A DNA stretch of 64,000 nt from the NCBI GenBank assembly GCA_008508345.1, contig QNGE01000989.1:1-64000 (forward strand), read 5' to 3'. The notes under the pieces are model-generated. The model was given only the letters and a program-made list of their open reading frames with translations. It did not search any database and had not been told where the DNA came from. Made by a program: the position numbers and the translations under genes. Positions within the stretch are counted from its first letter, which is position 1. Each line of letters begins with the position of its first letter. Source of the DNA: Paragonimus westermani. Taxonomy: Eukaryota > Platyhelminthes > Trematoda > Plagiorchiida > Troglotrematidae. This document shows, piece after piece, positions 34,304-47,000 of this stretch.

Positions 34304-35081
34304 AAATCAACGCACCAGCCGGCTGTAAGACAGCAGGACACAACCGCTCAATCGGAATTGACAATGAAGGTCAAGGAATCAGAAGCGTTGCCGGGAGTGC
34401 GCAGCAGTCAGGCGAATGGTACCCATCAATCACTGGTACGTCTTTCTTGATCCGTTATTGTGTACAGTTGGAACAGTTCTCAAACAATTATGTGCTCAGA
34501 CGTTATTTCAATACTTCGATAGCCATGCTGACCAAACTATCACTGTTTGTTTAATTGTATTCTCAGATGACAACCTTCAGTATTTTTTCACTTACTAGGC
34601 TCAAAAAGCGTCGGTTTTTCTGGATCCAAGTTGTCTGGAAAACGTTTACGTACAAGTGAGTCAGAAATGTTTATTTCGATGTCTGGAGATAAATCTTGTT
34701 AACTTCACTATCATGTGTATTTTATGTGAAGAAGTGAAGGACAGAAAGAGAAACCCAAAACAAGCAGGTCACACAGTTTTGATACACAACACTCTTCACA
34801 TAAAATGTACATTTTATGACAGTCACGTGAGGTTGGCTGAGTGGACACGGACAGTTTACGTTTTTAATAAACTGGTCCAGGATAGTCCCACGTGTAACCC
34901 TGAAATCCTAACTGTCATGACATCATTCAGAGAGTTAAGATGTTTCATTTTACTTACCATATATCCAAGCAGCTCCCGTTGTTAAGGTCTGTTTCCCGTT
35001 TAGAAAACTCATTCAGACGTGCTACTTTGTGAAAATCCAACTGCGGGAAAAAATATAGTTCTAGAGGTCACGATTCATCTG
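34304..35081 (+). CDS. first three exons of the unrecognised gene
   Basis: 34304-34435 (44 residues, Gln/Ser/Thr-rich, KSTHQPAVRQQ), 34599-34655 (AQKASVFLDPSCLENVYVQ) and 35004-35081 (KTHSDVLLCENPTAGKN then IVLEVTIHL). All three are phase 0 with gtacgt, gtgagt and gtacgt donors. The third looks like beta strands of a small folded domain. The Gln/Ser-rich exon could equally be the disordered C-terminus of the HSP110-like protein. Confidence 0.6.
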
Positions 35082-38000
35082 GTACGTTGTTCATGTGGAA
35101 CTTTTGAAAAGAAGTCCACCAAATGTCATAATTTAACTTTTCCAAATACATCACCCACCCAATTACGTTTATTGTTCCACATCTAAATTCACGAGTTTTT
35201 AACTCGTGCGGAAGTGCCCTACGGTCAACTGTCTTCTCACCTTATTCGGTTTTTCCACGTTAACAGGTTTGTCACATGGTGAATTCTATCGTTTTGGTCT
35301 GTTGAAATGTTGAATCTTTAAGTTTACGTGGCTCTGGGCAATTCTTGAAAGCAGTGGTAAATTTTGATACTTGGACATANGGCTCTGGGCAATTCTTGAA
35401 AGCAGTGGTAAATTTTGATACTTGGACATAGAAATATAAGAGATCGAGGATTTATTGCCCTCAAACCCGTACTAAAAATAAGTAAGTAGTTAACGACTAG
35501 CAAAAGTATACAACTGACACACAACTGAGGTGTGTGCGCAGAAAATGAATTTTTGCGAATGAAATCTCATAAAGTTATGCGATTCAACACAAGTAAACCC
35601 AAGAAACTAAGACAACAATTTAAACCCTGCTGAGTTGATTGGTGAAAAGGGTAACCGCAGCCTAATTGAAAAGTCCTGATCATACGGTCTTCGATTAAAC
35701 TGAACAGAGTGATCCTGCTTCCAAAATGACCTGGTCAGCTAAACATACTCATCTGGTCATGTTTCTTTTGGAGTCACCAATGTTACAGTCAGCACACCAG
35801 CCTCGTAAACACGAGGACCAGTGTGTACATTCCGGTCTGGATAAAAAAAGTGCATGACTAGTGAGCTACGATTGGAGCTGCGCTCGAAGCAAATGCTTCA
35901 TTTCGAAGTGGACTGGTTGAGAAACTTGTCCGATTATCAGCTGTGAGAAGAGTTCAATTTGAAATAATTTAAATCCGCTACTTTTTTTTTTTTTAGCAAA
36001 ACCTGGATTTTTCAATGAAAACAGAAACTGTCTTGGGGTTTAAAAAGTTGCGCTGTATTGTGAATGCAGCTAAGTTAATAAACGACTAGCTGTTAGTTAG
36101 TGTACACAATATATGAATAGACACGTGGAAACACACATATGACAAACGGCTAGGTCAAGGGAAAACGGAGTAAATCAAATGGATATTTCACACACGTTAA
36201 TTTCTGCGTTTGAGTGTACTTCGGGAGAGGTGTCACAGAGAATCTGGTACTCGAATAAACAGTCAGTCACTTACAGTCCTTATCTAGTTTACTCAGTTTG
36301 ACGATAAGACCTCAACTTCTTTTTCCAGTGGCTGTAACATCCCAAAGTATAAAGTCTTTACCTGTCCTACAAACCGGCTCATCCGAACTGGCAAGTTGGT
36401 CAGAGTTCCACAGTCTGTTTTGACAGATCTATCCATGTAAGCATTCCGTTTTGCTTCTCGGTGGAGGAATTTTCAGGAGTTGTCCATTCTTTTTTGTGCA
36501 CCGTGAGCCTTCACACGGACTTGTCGGCTAAATATCTGAAGGTAACTCTGAAGGACAACATGGTACGGAGAGTCTTAACTGTCACAACTCACTCTCTTTA
36601 TTCATGCTCTCCTAAAGGATTTTCTACGTTCCACTAGGTTCCTGTGCAAACATTCACCTGGATGCACTCGACATTATTGGTTCTCCGTTACTCCACATTC
36701 GACTGAAGGTCTGCACAAACGCAGCCTTGTTATTTTGAAACAGAACATAAAATGGGATTGGTATTTCTTTTCAACCGGGAAAGATTCTGACCGTTTACTA
36801 ACACTTTGATGAGATCCGTATATATTACTGTATATTACTGTACTGTATATTACTGTTCGGTTAGCCATTTTTCTTACATCTGTTTCTTGGGGTGCGTATA
36901 GCGTTCTACTGACCCGGCTGATTTGACTGGCTCTTTTCTGGAGGCAATTGGGTCGAATACATTACTCACAACCGAATAGGTTTTAGTAAGCATTAGTTTG
37001 AATGACGGGGTGGGATTCCTAGACTAGACGGAGATCCGAAATTATGCACCGCATTTAGGCTGTCAATAGAATAGCCTGAACAAGTCCTAGATCTAGCTGG
37101 ATGTTGTACCTCAAATTCGTTTCAGCAATTGTAAACTAACCAACGTATATATCGCTAAATAATACCAAGATATTTGATACACGTGCATACGATTTGTAGG
37201 AACGTACTGTTTTCTGTCGAAGTTCGGTGGTTCACAGAGTTGACTGCTTGTGTTGAATGCAGCTTTTGACGGGAGTAAATACACTCGTTGCATTGCCTTC
37301 AACTAAGTCTGTGATTTACACTTGGTGTCCCTCATACTTATATTCAACCCCATGACTTTAAAAGCACACTTTAAGCATGTATATTGGTTTGCACACCACT
37401 CTTGTTTTCATCCCTTTGCTTACTGATAAGTAGTAAGAAATTTGTTTGATATAAATTATACGTCACTTTGGTGATATTCCCTATCGAACAATCGATTTTT
37501 TGTGAAGTGACGAACCATAAGACCAATCCTTTTGGAAATCTATTGTGGATTAAGTTGTTAAACAATTAAATTTGAACATTTTCTCTGAAGTTCTGAGTTT
37601 TGCTGCACGTGTGAATAAAATTGTAACGAATATTCTTTAGTTAGCTGCGGAAAAATTGCTGATAAAATTTAGAATTTGGTAGATGCTAGTTACTTCTCTG
37701 CAGGTTTTGATTAGCGTTTGAACTCAACGTTTATATATTAGAATAAGTCCTTCATAACAAACACTACACGGCCGATTCCTTCTCTTCACATTGTATGACA
37801 TTTTAGTAAAACATGAGTCGTTTAGTGGATAGATTGTTTCTTCCGGTTTCCCATGTGAATGGCTACTCACGTTGCCCTCAAGGTGACATATCTGAACATG
37901 CCATTCATCTACCGAGATTGAGATCTGTTCAAGTACTTACGCAGTTGTTGCTGTTACCCTTCCCGATATTGGCTGTTCCAGCCGTGCGTCGACAAACCGT

Positions 38001-41000
38001 CATAAGTGTGAATGAGGTAATGACAATCAATTAAGACGTTTGATGGACTATGGTTCACACTTTTCAAGAAGGGTTGTAAAGCACCGGTAAAGACTTTGAC
38101 AGAGTTTTGCCGAGTAACAAATATAGCTAACAATGTTCCTCTCAAACAAAGTAACATGACCATAAATCTCGTAATTATAAGGGGATTCCGATGCCATTGC
38201 AAAAACCATAAAGGATATGGCCTAACCTCGGGTATGTCCGGAATTCCGAAGTCCACTGTACGTCACAGACTCATTACAGAAGGCATCAGGAGGTACAGTA
38301 TAGCAGACTTGAGTTCGTCTTGGACAGCACAACAAGGGTCGTTGATTAATAATCAGTGTTACTAGAGTTCCACAACTCAGTGAACCGATTTGTACTTCTA
38401 GAGTAAGTGAAGTGTAAGGACGTACTAAAAAGTAGGTGAAAATGCCGTCAGCAGTTTAACTCAAATCAGATCATACTACTCCTTCGCTGGCGAGCAAATG
38501 GAGCAAACTCCATGGGGTTTACACAATGTCAACTTTGTAACTGGTCAGCTGGTGCTGACTACAATGATAATAAGGTGTTGCTATTTCAAGTTTTTCAAGC
38601 AACACAATTGACGTCAAACAAGATTTTGCTTTCTGCTTGATGGTTCGGAAAGGGCAGTTTCAATTTTTTTCACACAAGACTATCGTGGTTAGGCAGATCT
38701 CGTGTTATATGGCGAGGTTAGGAAAATTGTTGACCAGTTCACAAAAAAGAAGTGTGAGCTAACAATGATGAGTTGGAAACACTTGTGCTTGAGACTATGA
38801 AGGTCAAAGTAATTTATTTCTGATGACAAAGGGGTATCTTTTTGAAGCTTAGGAATATATACGTAAGGCATCTATGATGATGGTGTCAATCTACACCTAT
38901 AATGGTCCCAACCAACAGTGTTTCACATCGAACATTCTGTGGTGAGGCCCCAAGGATAGGCACAAGGTCTATGACGAACAGACGATGATGCCTGGATGAA
39001 TTGAGAGAAGTCGCAAATAGTCGAATTCGGTAGGAAGAATATCCCCCAAGTTGACGATTTCTGTGGTTTCAACCTGGAGTGAAGTCCTGACCGAGAGTTC
39101 ATCGATTAGGGCTAATTAAACAGTTGACCTGTAAATTGTTGAGGTTGTCGGGCAATCTGAGCGTTACTCACAAGTAAATGTGGCTGATCGCTCACATATA
39201 ACGAGTCAGATGTGGTTCTGTGCGGTCATTGGTGCAGTGGTCAACACGGTTGCTTCTTGAAAGCGTAGCAGGAGTTCTGGTCCCGGCCCTGGTAACGATG
39301 TACACTACTGACGAGCTCTAACAAAGGCACAACACGAGTCTAGTGGCTTTTTTCGAAAGGGACCGACGGCAAAGTTTATGGGAATATGACAGTTGCGATC
39401 AACTGTGGAAGACGTTTAACCTATATGAAAGCGATTACGCATATTGTTGCTAGTAAGTTGATTCTAAAATGAACAACCCATTTTAAAAGTACCCTACGCA
39501 GTAAAGACTACGAGCAGGCAGGTCCATGGATCACGTTCTATTCTCAGTTGCAAACTGGTTTGTGTATTTTTTCAAATAGCTTACTAAACGTTGATCATTT
39601 GAGTTTGGACGAAGGAACTTTGTAAATTAGGTCCCATTATGTTCTCCTGTCATGTCATTCAAAACCAGGGTTTCTGCTTTCTTGGATTCATAGGAGTTGA
39701 CGATTAATGACACTTAGAGACTACTGTTTTCAGTGGAAAAAAATGAGCGAATGATTAAAAATCGCGACACGTATCTGTTTCTTGTGTGGTGTATCATGAC
39801 TGAAAACTTATGATCTAGTTTTTACATTTGAGACATCTTATATAATGGTTGACAAAATGTTCACGTGTTAAAATAATCACGCACCACGCTGTCTCTTTTC
39901 TGGTCTGAAACACCAGTGCTCCTTGAATGTGTACATTTTTCAAGACTATTGAGAATGACATTCATTCGAGCCTATCTTGTTTTCTGCAACTTCAATCGCT
40001 ACGTCCTTTGATGAAAAGTTTGAAGGAAGTTCAGGAAAACGGCCAAGTCTTCAGTGGATCACATCAACACACGATGGACCGGCATTATCCAAAACCCTGC
40101 CCCCTCGATCGCCGACCTCAAAACCATCTAGGCTAGATCGGTTTAGTTTGCAAAAACCACCAGTTTTGCCAGTAAAATACCCCACAGTATCAGCATTACC
40201 TCTATCAACAGCGCCAGTGAGTCCTAAAAGACCCAAAACCACAGAGTCACTGGCTCTCGCGACCGGATCGCACAGACAAGTGCGAATGGAGGACACGGTA
40301 CAACAAAACGGTATTCCCTGCGGGAGTAGCGTTCATTCTATAGTGGAACATTTTGAGGTGAATAAAGGTGGGATGTCCATTTGCGTTTTATGTCCATGAT
40401 CACGCCTGGATTGTTCATTCTTAACTTGTCTTTCTCGAAGCATACCCATTGGGATTCGACTACGGTCAGACACGTTTTTGATCATGCTTGTCTGTTTGGT
40501 TCTGCTAAATTAATACGGAAGAGAGGAACAATGAATACTGTGTGTTGACAAACTTCTATTCTAGCTATAACCTTTTACGTAGTGTGGTGTGGTATGGTAT
40601 ACCACACGGTTTATACGTATCAAATGTTATACAAAGTCATCTTTGGAGATTATCTCACTGAGTTGTTGAAGTTAGTTCATATGACTGATAAGTAGTTGGA
40701 GATTTTTTACAATTCGGTTTCACTGGGATAGCCTTGTCAACCGGCCTTCTTCGAAAAGAATCACCAGACATGAGTTGGGATGTTTGTTTCACCTCGTTTT
40801 TGGTGAGTATCCTTGTGTAGGCTCATTGTTATGCACGCTTAAGCAGTTCAACTCCTAAGAATACATCAGGATTAAAAGCGACAAGTCTAAAAGCTACGAT
40901 TGACCAGCTATCGGAATCACTCTCAAATTTCAGTGAGATTTTCATAGTCAGCCTATCACACAACCATAGATAATTAATCCCACCCACGACAGTACTGATG

Positions 41001-44000
41001 GGTTACACCGAGTTTCCTGGTAATCTTGTCTGTGTGTGTGAATTGTGTATCACACGTTCAGTTGTCTCTCCTTCTCATAGAAACTTCCGTTGCACTGACT
41101 CGAGGTGAGTCTGGGTTCACGTGCAAAGACGGTTCGATTCCATATAACGTCTCATCGTCCAGTCTATTTTTTCACTCTTGTACCTTTAGTTTGTAAAAAT
41201 TACGCGTATGCACATTCCATCCATAGGGTAACGCTATGAGTATTGTGGTGTCGAAAAGTCAGACTATGAATGGAAGACAAACGCCAAACACGTAAGAGAA
41301 GCAAGATACCGGTTCGATGAACAAACGTACAGATTTGGACAATATCTGTGAGTTACTTCAAACCGAATATCTGAAGGAATCCAACCTTCATCATGTCCAA
41401 CCGCAGACAAAATGAACCATGCAAAATGAACAGATGAGATCGATTGCCATGGATCGACAGTGGATACCCGTTTGTACTGAAGAAAAAGGCAAAGAAATAA
41501 GTGACTTGTACAGGGGACAAAAAGCGAACAGACTAAGCACTCGGAAACAACAAAAAATGACCCGTAAGACTTCACTCCGAAAACCTGATGTGCCAGTGTG
41601 TGTGTGTGTGTATAGGTGTGAGTATCCCTCAAAAGTCGTTCAACTCCACGCACAAACCTATAAGCTAAAACCCATGCACACTAATGTCCTCACCAAAAGT
41701 GATAACGAAACGTTTACTGGGTTCGGCAAATGTCCCTGTAAGTAAACTATCCGATCAAACTGGAAAGTCCACTGGATTAATTCCAGAAATCAGAGATTGT
41801 CATGTCAATTTGAAGACGTCATACCTGAAAGTAAGTTCCTCTTGTCAACAGTTAGTCCTAGTCCTCATCCTGAACATCACAAGCCAGCAGCCTACAGAAA
41901 CATATTGCGTTTAGTCACCTTCAAGAGGGTAGTAGCCTAAAAAGGCAAGGAAACCAAGGAATCCTCCGAATTTACTAAGTATGGACCACACAGACTTCAC
42001 AGGGATAGACCGCGCATGAGATGACTTAGTTGGTGTGAGTATGATCAGCCAAACATGCTTGGCTGGCCAAATGCCGTACCAACACTCTGAGACAGAACAC
42101 TTACAGTCTCCGTACTTGTTACCTGCGTCGTTCATAGTCCGCCGGTAACAGCGTGCTCACTTATCATGATTTAATGTGCGATGAACAGTAAATAACTTTT
42201 GCATTTAACTTCACCTTGTGAATATCTTTTAACAAGTTATTCCTTGTTATCTCCCATTGTTCACAATGTACAATCAGAAAAAGAAGTTGTTTCGACCAAG
42301 ACTACCGGGCGATTTTGTGAGTTGAATTTTCTTGAAAAAGAAGCAGATGTTGATACATGTTTCAAGAGTTTTCCGATGAGCATTTAAAACACTATGAATG
42401 CATTTTGCATCTCATCATTGATCGATTCGTAACGATGTCCACAAAACCAATTCGTCGTTTCTGATTGTCATTTGTTTAGTGTTTCTAAGACAGTAACGAA
42501 ACCTAGTGCCAGGACAGTTTCATGGTCACTACGTACAACATCGTTGTTAAAACCGTTAACAAATTATGCGTCTGTGTTTCACTGTTTTAACGCTCATATG
42601 ATTTGAATGACACACTGAAGCTTTAAAACCAAAAGCTTTCACAGATTTTGTGCAGTGAGTCTTGTTGTCTCATTGACTCATTCACTGTAAACCTGACATC
42701 TATTTACGTATGCGATGTTGTCGAAAACTATTTCACCGCATCAATCATGACTGCATACGCAACACTGTGCTGGTTGCTACCTGTATGTCTGTTCTATTTC
42801 CGGAAGAAAGTAGGTATTATAACAATGAATAATCACCGGGTCAGGTCCTGCAGATTGATCATCATTCACAACTGACTGCGATTATCGTATTTAGGAAGAA
42901 TTTTCAGCAAACCTTTCCGTCAGAGTAGCACAAGACTCCAGCTTCAATGATGGTAGCACTCAGCATTATTGCATATCTTTGTTACAACTATTTGTGATTG
43001 AGCATGGTTGAGGCTGTAACATACTTGGTTTGCCTGATGTGAATTTGCCGGCATAGACGCCAACATAGTTGCCTTCCGATAACGTGTACATTCCACATCC
43101 TTGTCGTGGCATGCCTGTGCTTGGCTGTTAATCTCTACCAATGGCGAAAGTTAAGTCTAGTGTCTCTTTCCGAAAGTTGTTGAGTGAATAGCCTATTTGA
43201 ATGCAAAACTTATAACAACGGAAGAGTAGTGTTCAATATACAGCTCCTTCGTTAGGACCTCGCTAGGTGTATTTTATAGGAATACAGTGTGTGTGCGTTT
43301 ATCTCGAGAAAAAAGAAAGGCGCTCGCAACTGACCCCTGGAGACTATCCATGGGTTATTATTATTTTCTCATCGATCCGTATTGATTCATGCTGCCACGT
43401 TCCGCTATTATGAAGGAAGCAAAATTCTATGCATATTTATTTGTTCATACGTGTCCAAAAATGTCGGCCAATTGTTTGTTTTATTTCGAACAAGGAACTA
43501 GATGTTTGTTTAAAGAAATGCAGTAGTCTTGCTTATCTGTTGAGTGTCATAGAATAAAACCGTTGAAGAAACATCTCGAGAAAATTTCTGCTTCGGTAAC
43601 CTGCCTCAACACTGAGAGACTTTAGAAATGTGCAATTCCCTAGTTCAGTTTATTCACCTATATGAGTCGTAGGGATCTTTTCGTTTGGATTTCGCCACAG
43701 CAGAATCTGGATATATACTGTGATAAATCAGGTCCGCGTCATATAGTCCGGCCTGTCAATGACGAATGAGATGCCAGCATCTTAAAGGTCCTTGTTGTGA
43801 TCACAGTACAAATTAGTTAACCAGTAGCCCGAGCAACAAAAGTCCATGTGGATCTACTCTTGTGTTAATTTACGTTGTTCTGTGTTATGTTGCAAAATCT
43901 CCTGGCATTACAAACGTATTCTTAATTGCTGGTCTGTAGCAGCTTTTAGAGAAATCTTTTTAGCCCAATTGGAGTGGACGTGGATCGGCTAAAGCCTTTA

Positions 44001-47000
44001 CTGGGAAGAATTCAACGAGATTGTTGCCTAGTGCCACCAGTGGCAGTACTGAGCAGAAGAAACCGTTAGGGTATTTTGATTTCCATAATCCATATTCAGG
44101 TTTGTAAAGATGCCATTTGGACCAAAATGACCAGACGCCAACAATATGGTTGGAGTTACATTCAGCAACGTAACAAAACGTCAGGCTGCACAGCCAGAGT
44201 GAATGTGGCAATCGAAGGTAATGTTATACTGAGTGACACCCACATATGAGTATATTATTATGAACCATATGACTGTATCACTGTGGCTAAACAAATTCCC
44301 TCCATATCCAAGCCGTTTTCTTAACTAGGCGTGCACATCAGGTGCATTACTTGAGCAACAAATTAAAATTTGGTGCATTTTCTGTTTTATTGTTGAGTGG
44401 AAAGAATGACATCTAGAACAACTAAGTCTAGTTGAGTAGTTGAACAATAATGTTGTGTTCATGGAAAAATTCTTGAAAATACCGAATGGTTTACCATTCT
44501 TTGGAATTTAACGAAATACATATACCTATATAGTTCAACGGGGTTACGATTATTAGGTAATACTTTACTCAAATAATAGGGCTGATATGAAGTGCATGAT
44601 TGTGAATTGACTGAAGGATGTGTTATGAGATTTTTGGAATGTACCATTACACGTCCTATACACTAAATGCAGTAGAACAAAATGGACATATTTATCTGTT
44701 GAGCAAGCAAAAGACTGTCCTCAATTTCATCGTGTTTAAAACAAGTTTCTAATTTCTTGGACTTCTGGTTGTGATGTACCACAACTACTCTTGATGCCCT
44801 GCTACTTTGATGTATCGCTTGCGATTAATGCGAGCCCAGCCTCCGGAATGCTGTCAAATTAGCTGTGGATTTGAAGACGACTTCAAGTTTTGATAAACAT
44901 TTCCATAGCTCTTAAAGCATTGCAGTCCCACTTGCAGTCCAGATGATAGCATCATCAACGAGAAATTATCACAATGTACTAAGGTTATCAAATCAAAACC
45001 AAAACACTAAACAAGATATAACCGACTAGCAATCAACTACTAATCAACTGACAAAGGAATGGAGCAGCCGCGTACATTTCTTTATAAATGCGCAAGAAAG
45101 GCGTGTGCTTTTGAATTGCAAATGCTTTCGTGTGCCCAACAGGTGCTGATCTCCGATTTACAGTTAAGTTTTCTCACGTTGCCGGTCCCGGAGGTGGTGG
45201 CGGGGTTGATTGACATAAGGTCAGTCTGTCGTGTCACCTGATGCACGTGGTCCGTAATCCTGTTTTGCAATTGGTACTCATTTTGCCAATGTAGGAGGTT
45301 CCGCACCTTTGATGGCGTGCAATATGGCCTCGGCAGTTTGATTTAAGGTGTTGGGACGTTGACAGCTGTCTGAGCAGCACCAAAGACAATTTTGGTAGCT
45401 GTCTGAATTGGGTCGAATATTTGTTTGTTCACACTATCCCGCTCGAAAGCGAACGCTCAATTTTAACGACTGCTGCTGAATTGTCTGGCAGAATTTTGTA
45501 ACTAACTGCGAAGGGATAACCCCAAGCTATGCACCCGAAAGCACTACGAACAGACTGTACACCTTCCACGCCAAATGAATCATAAACCACTCAGGCCACA
45601 GTTGATGGTGAATACTATGAACAGAAAAGAAATCTTAGAAATTGCGGTCATTCAAATCACTGTTCGTCCCCTAACTTTCACATTTAACGTTAACGGAATT
45701 ATGGTCGAGGTTCTTCAATGATAGATAAGAAGGACAGAACATAAACAGCAAAATTAGTCTTGTGCTTCGTGCGGGTTTTTACCGATCGACACAAACTAAC
45801 CTAACCACTAAAGAGTTATTGCTGTCTGTTCCACGCAAATACAGGTTAGCTCCTCGTATCCGATGAAAACTGTTTTTGTAGGTATGGAGCTGACAGAGAA
45901 GTGGATGACATAAGGCCAGGAAGTGGCTGGTAGAAATCAGTCAGCTACCTGATAAGTTGTGCAGGAAAGATCTGCCGATAGGATATGTTATGAGATGGAC
46001 CTATAACGCTCCGTTTGTGTCAACTCCAGATATTTCTTATAAATGCAGTCGAATATCACAAAATCGTGTGCGTCGTAGAGAAACAAGTTTCTATTCTTAA
46101 ATTAGTATGGTCCGTACATGTCCTAATGATGAGAACCTATTTGCCACCCGCCTATTTATAATAATAAACGTTGAGGGAATTCGCAAAGAAGGCCTGTACA
46201 GCCAAGTCACATCGCGTCATAGACGCACACAATTTTCATATTCCGAACTTGTATGCGGGTTGACTGGACCGTTATGCGACATAGGCAAGCTAACCAAGGA
46301 ATATACGCATATCAAAATAAACCACAAGTCAAGAGGCTAATGAACTATCACTGCGCTCAAACAGAAGTAATCAGGGAAGTAGTTTGTTTTCGCTTTCGCT
46401 TTGGAATGAAGTACACACTTTGGCGAATTTGGAGTTGTTACTTTTGATTTAAAGTGAATAAACCTGGAATTGTCAGTGGTTAAATTATCAAAGTACGACT
46501 TTCATCGAGGGTGCCGACACAGATTCGAAAAGTGAGTAGACGAGCGCTTCTAGTTTACTTATGAGTAAAATGTGTGAACTTTCGCGACGAGAATAATTTC
46601 AATCTGGATAGCTACGATCGGGTAGCGCTGTCAAAAACACTGAGTGGACCAGTTTACTAGTGTACGTTGCATATGTTATCCACAAAGGTAACACATAAGT
46701 TAGATTCACAGTGGATTGACCGTTGCGTGACACGAACACCTGTCAGACCAGTAACCTACGGTCAATGTGATTGTAATACCATCTTTGTGGATTTGTACTC
46801 GACAGATGAATAACACATTCAGCTTACAGCTGAACGGAGGTAGTCAGTGAATTTAAGTTGCTCCCCCTCCCATTATTGCAGCAAATGCAACGTTTAACAG
46901 CTACAAGGAAGAAAGCTTATTGACTAACGCATCCAAACATGTACATAGGGTCAAAAGAAGGAATAAACATGAAACGTGGCCGAGAAGTGAAATATTTTAC

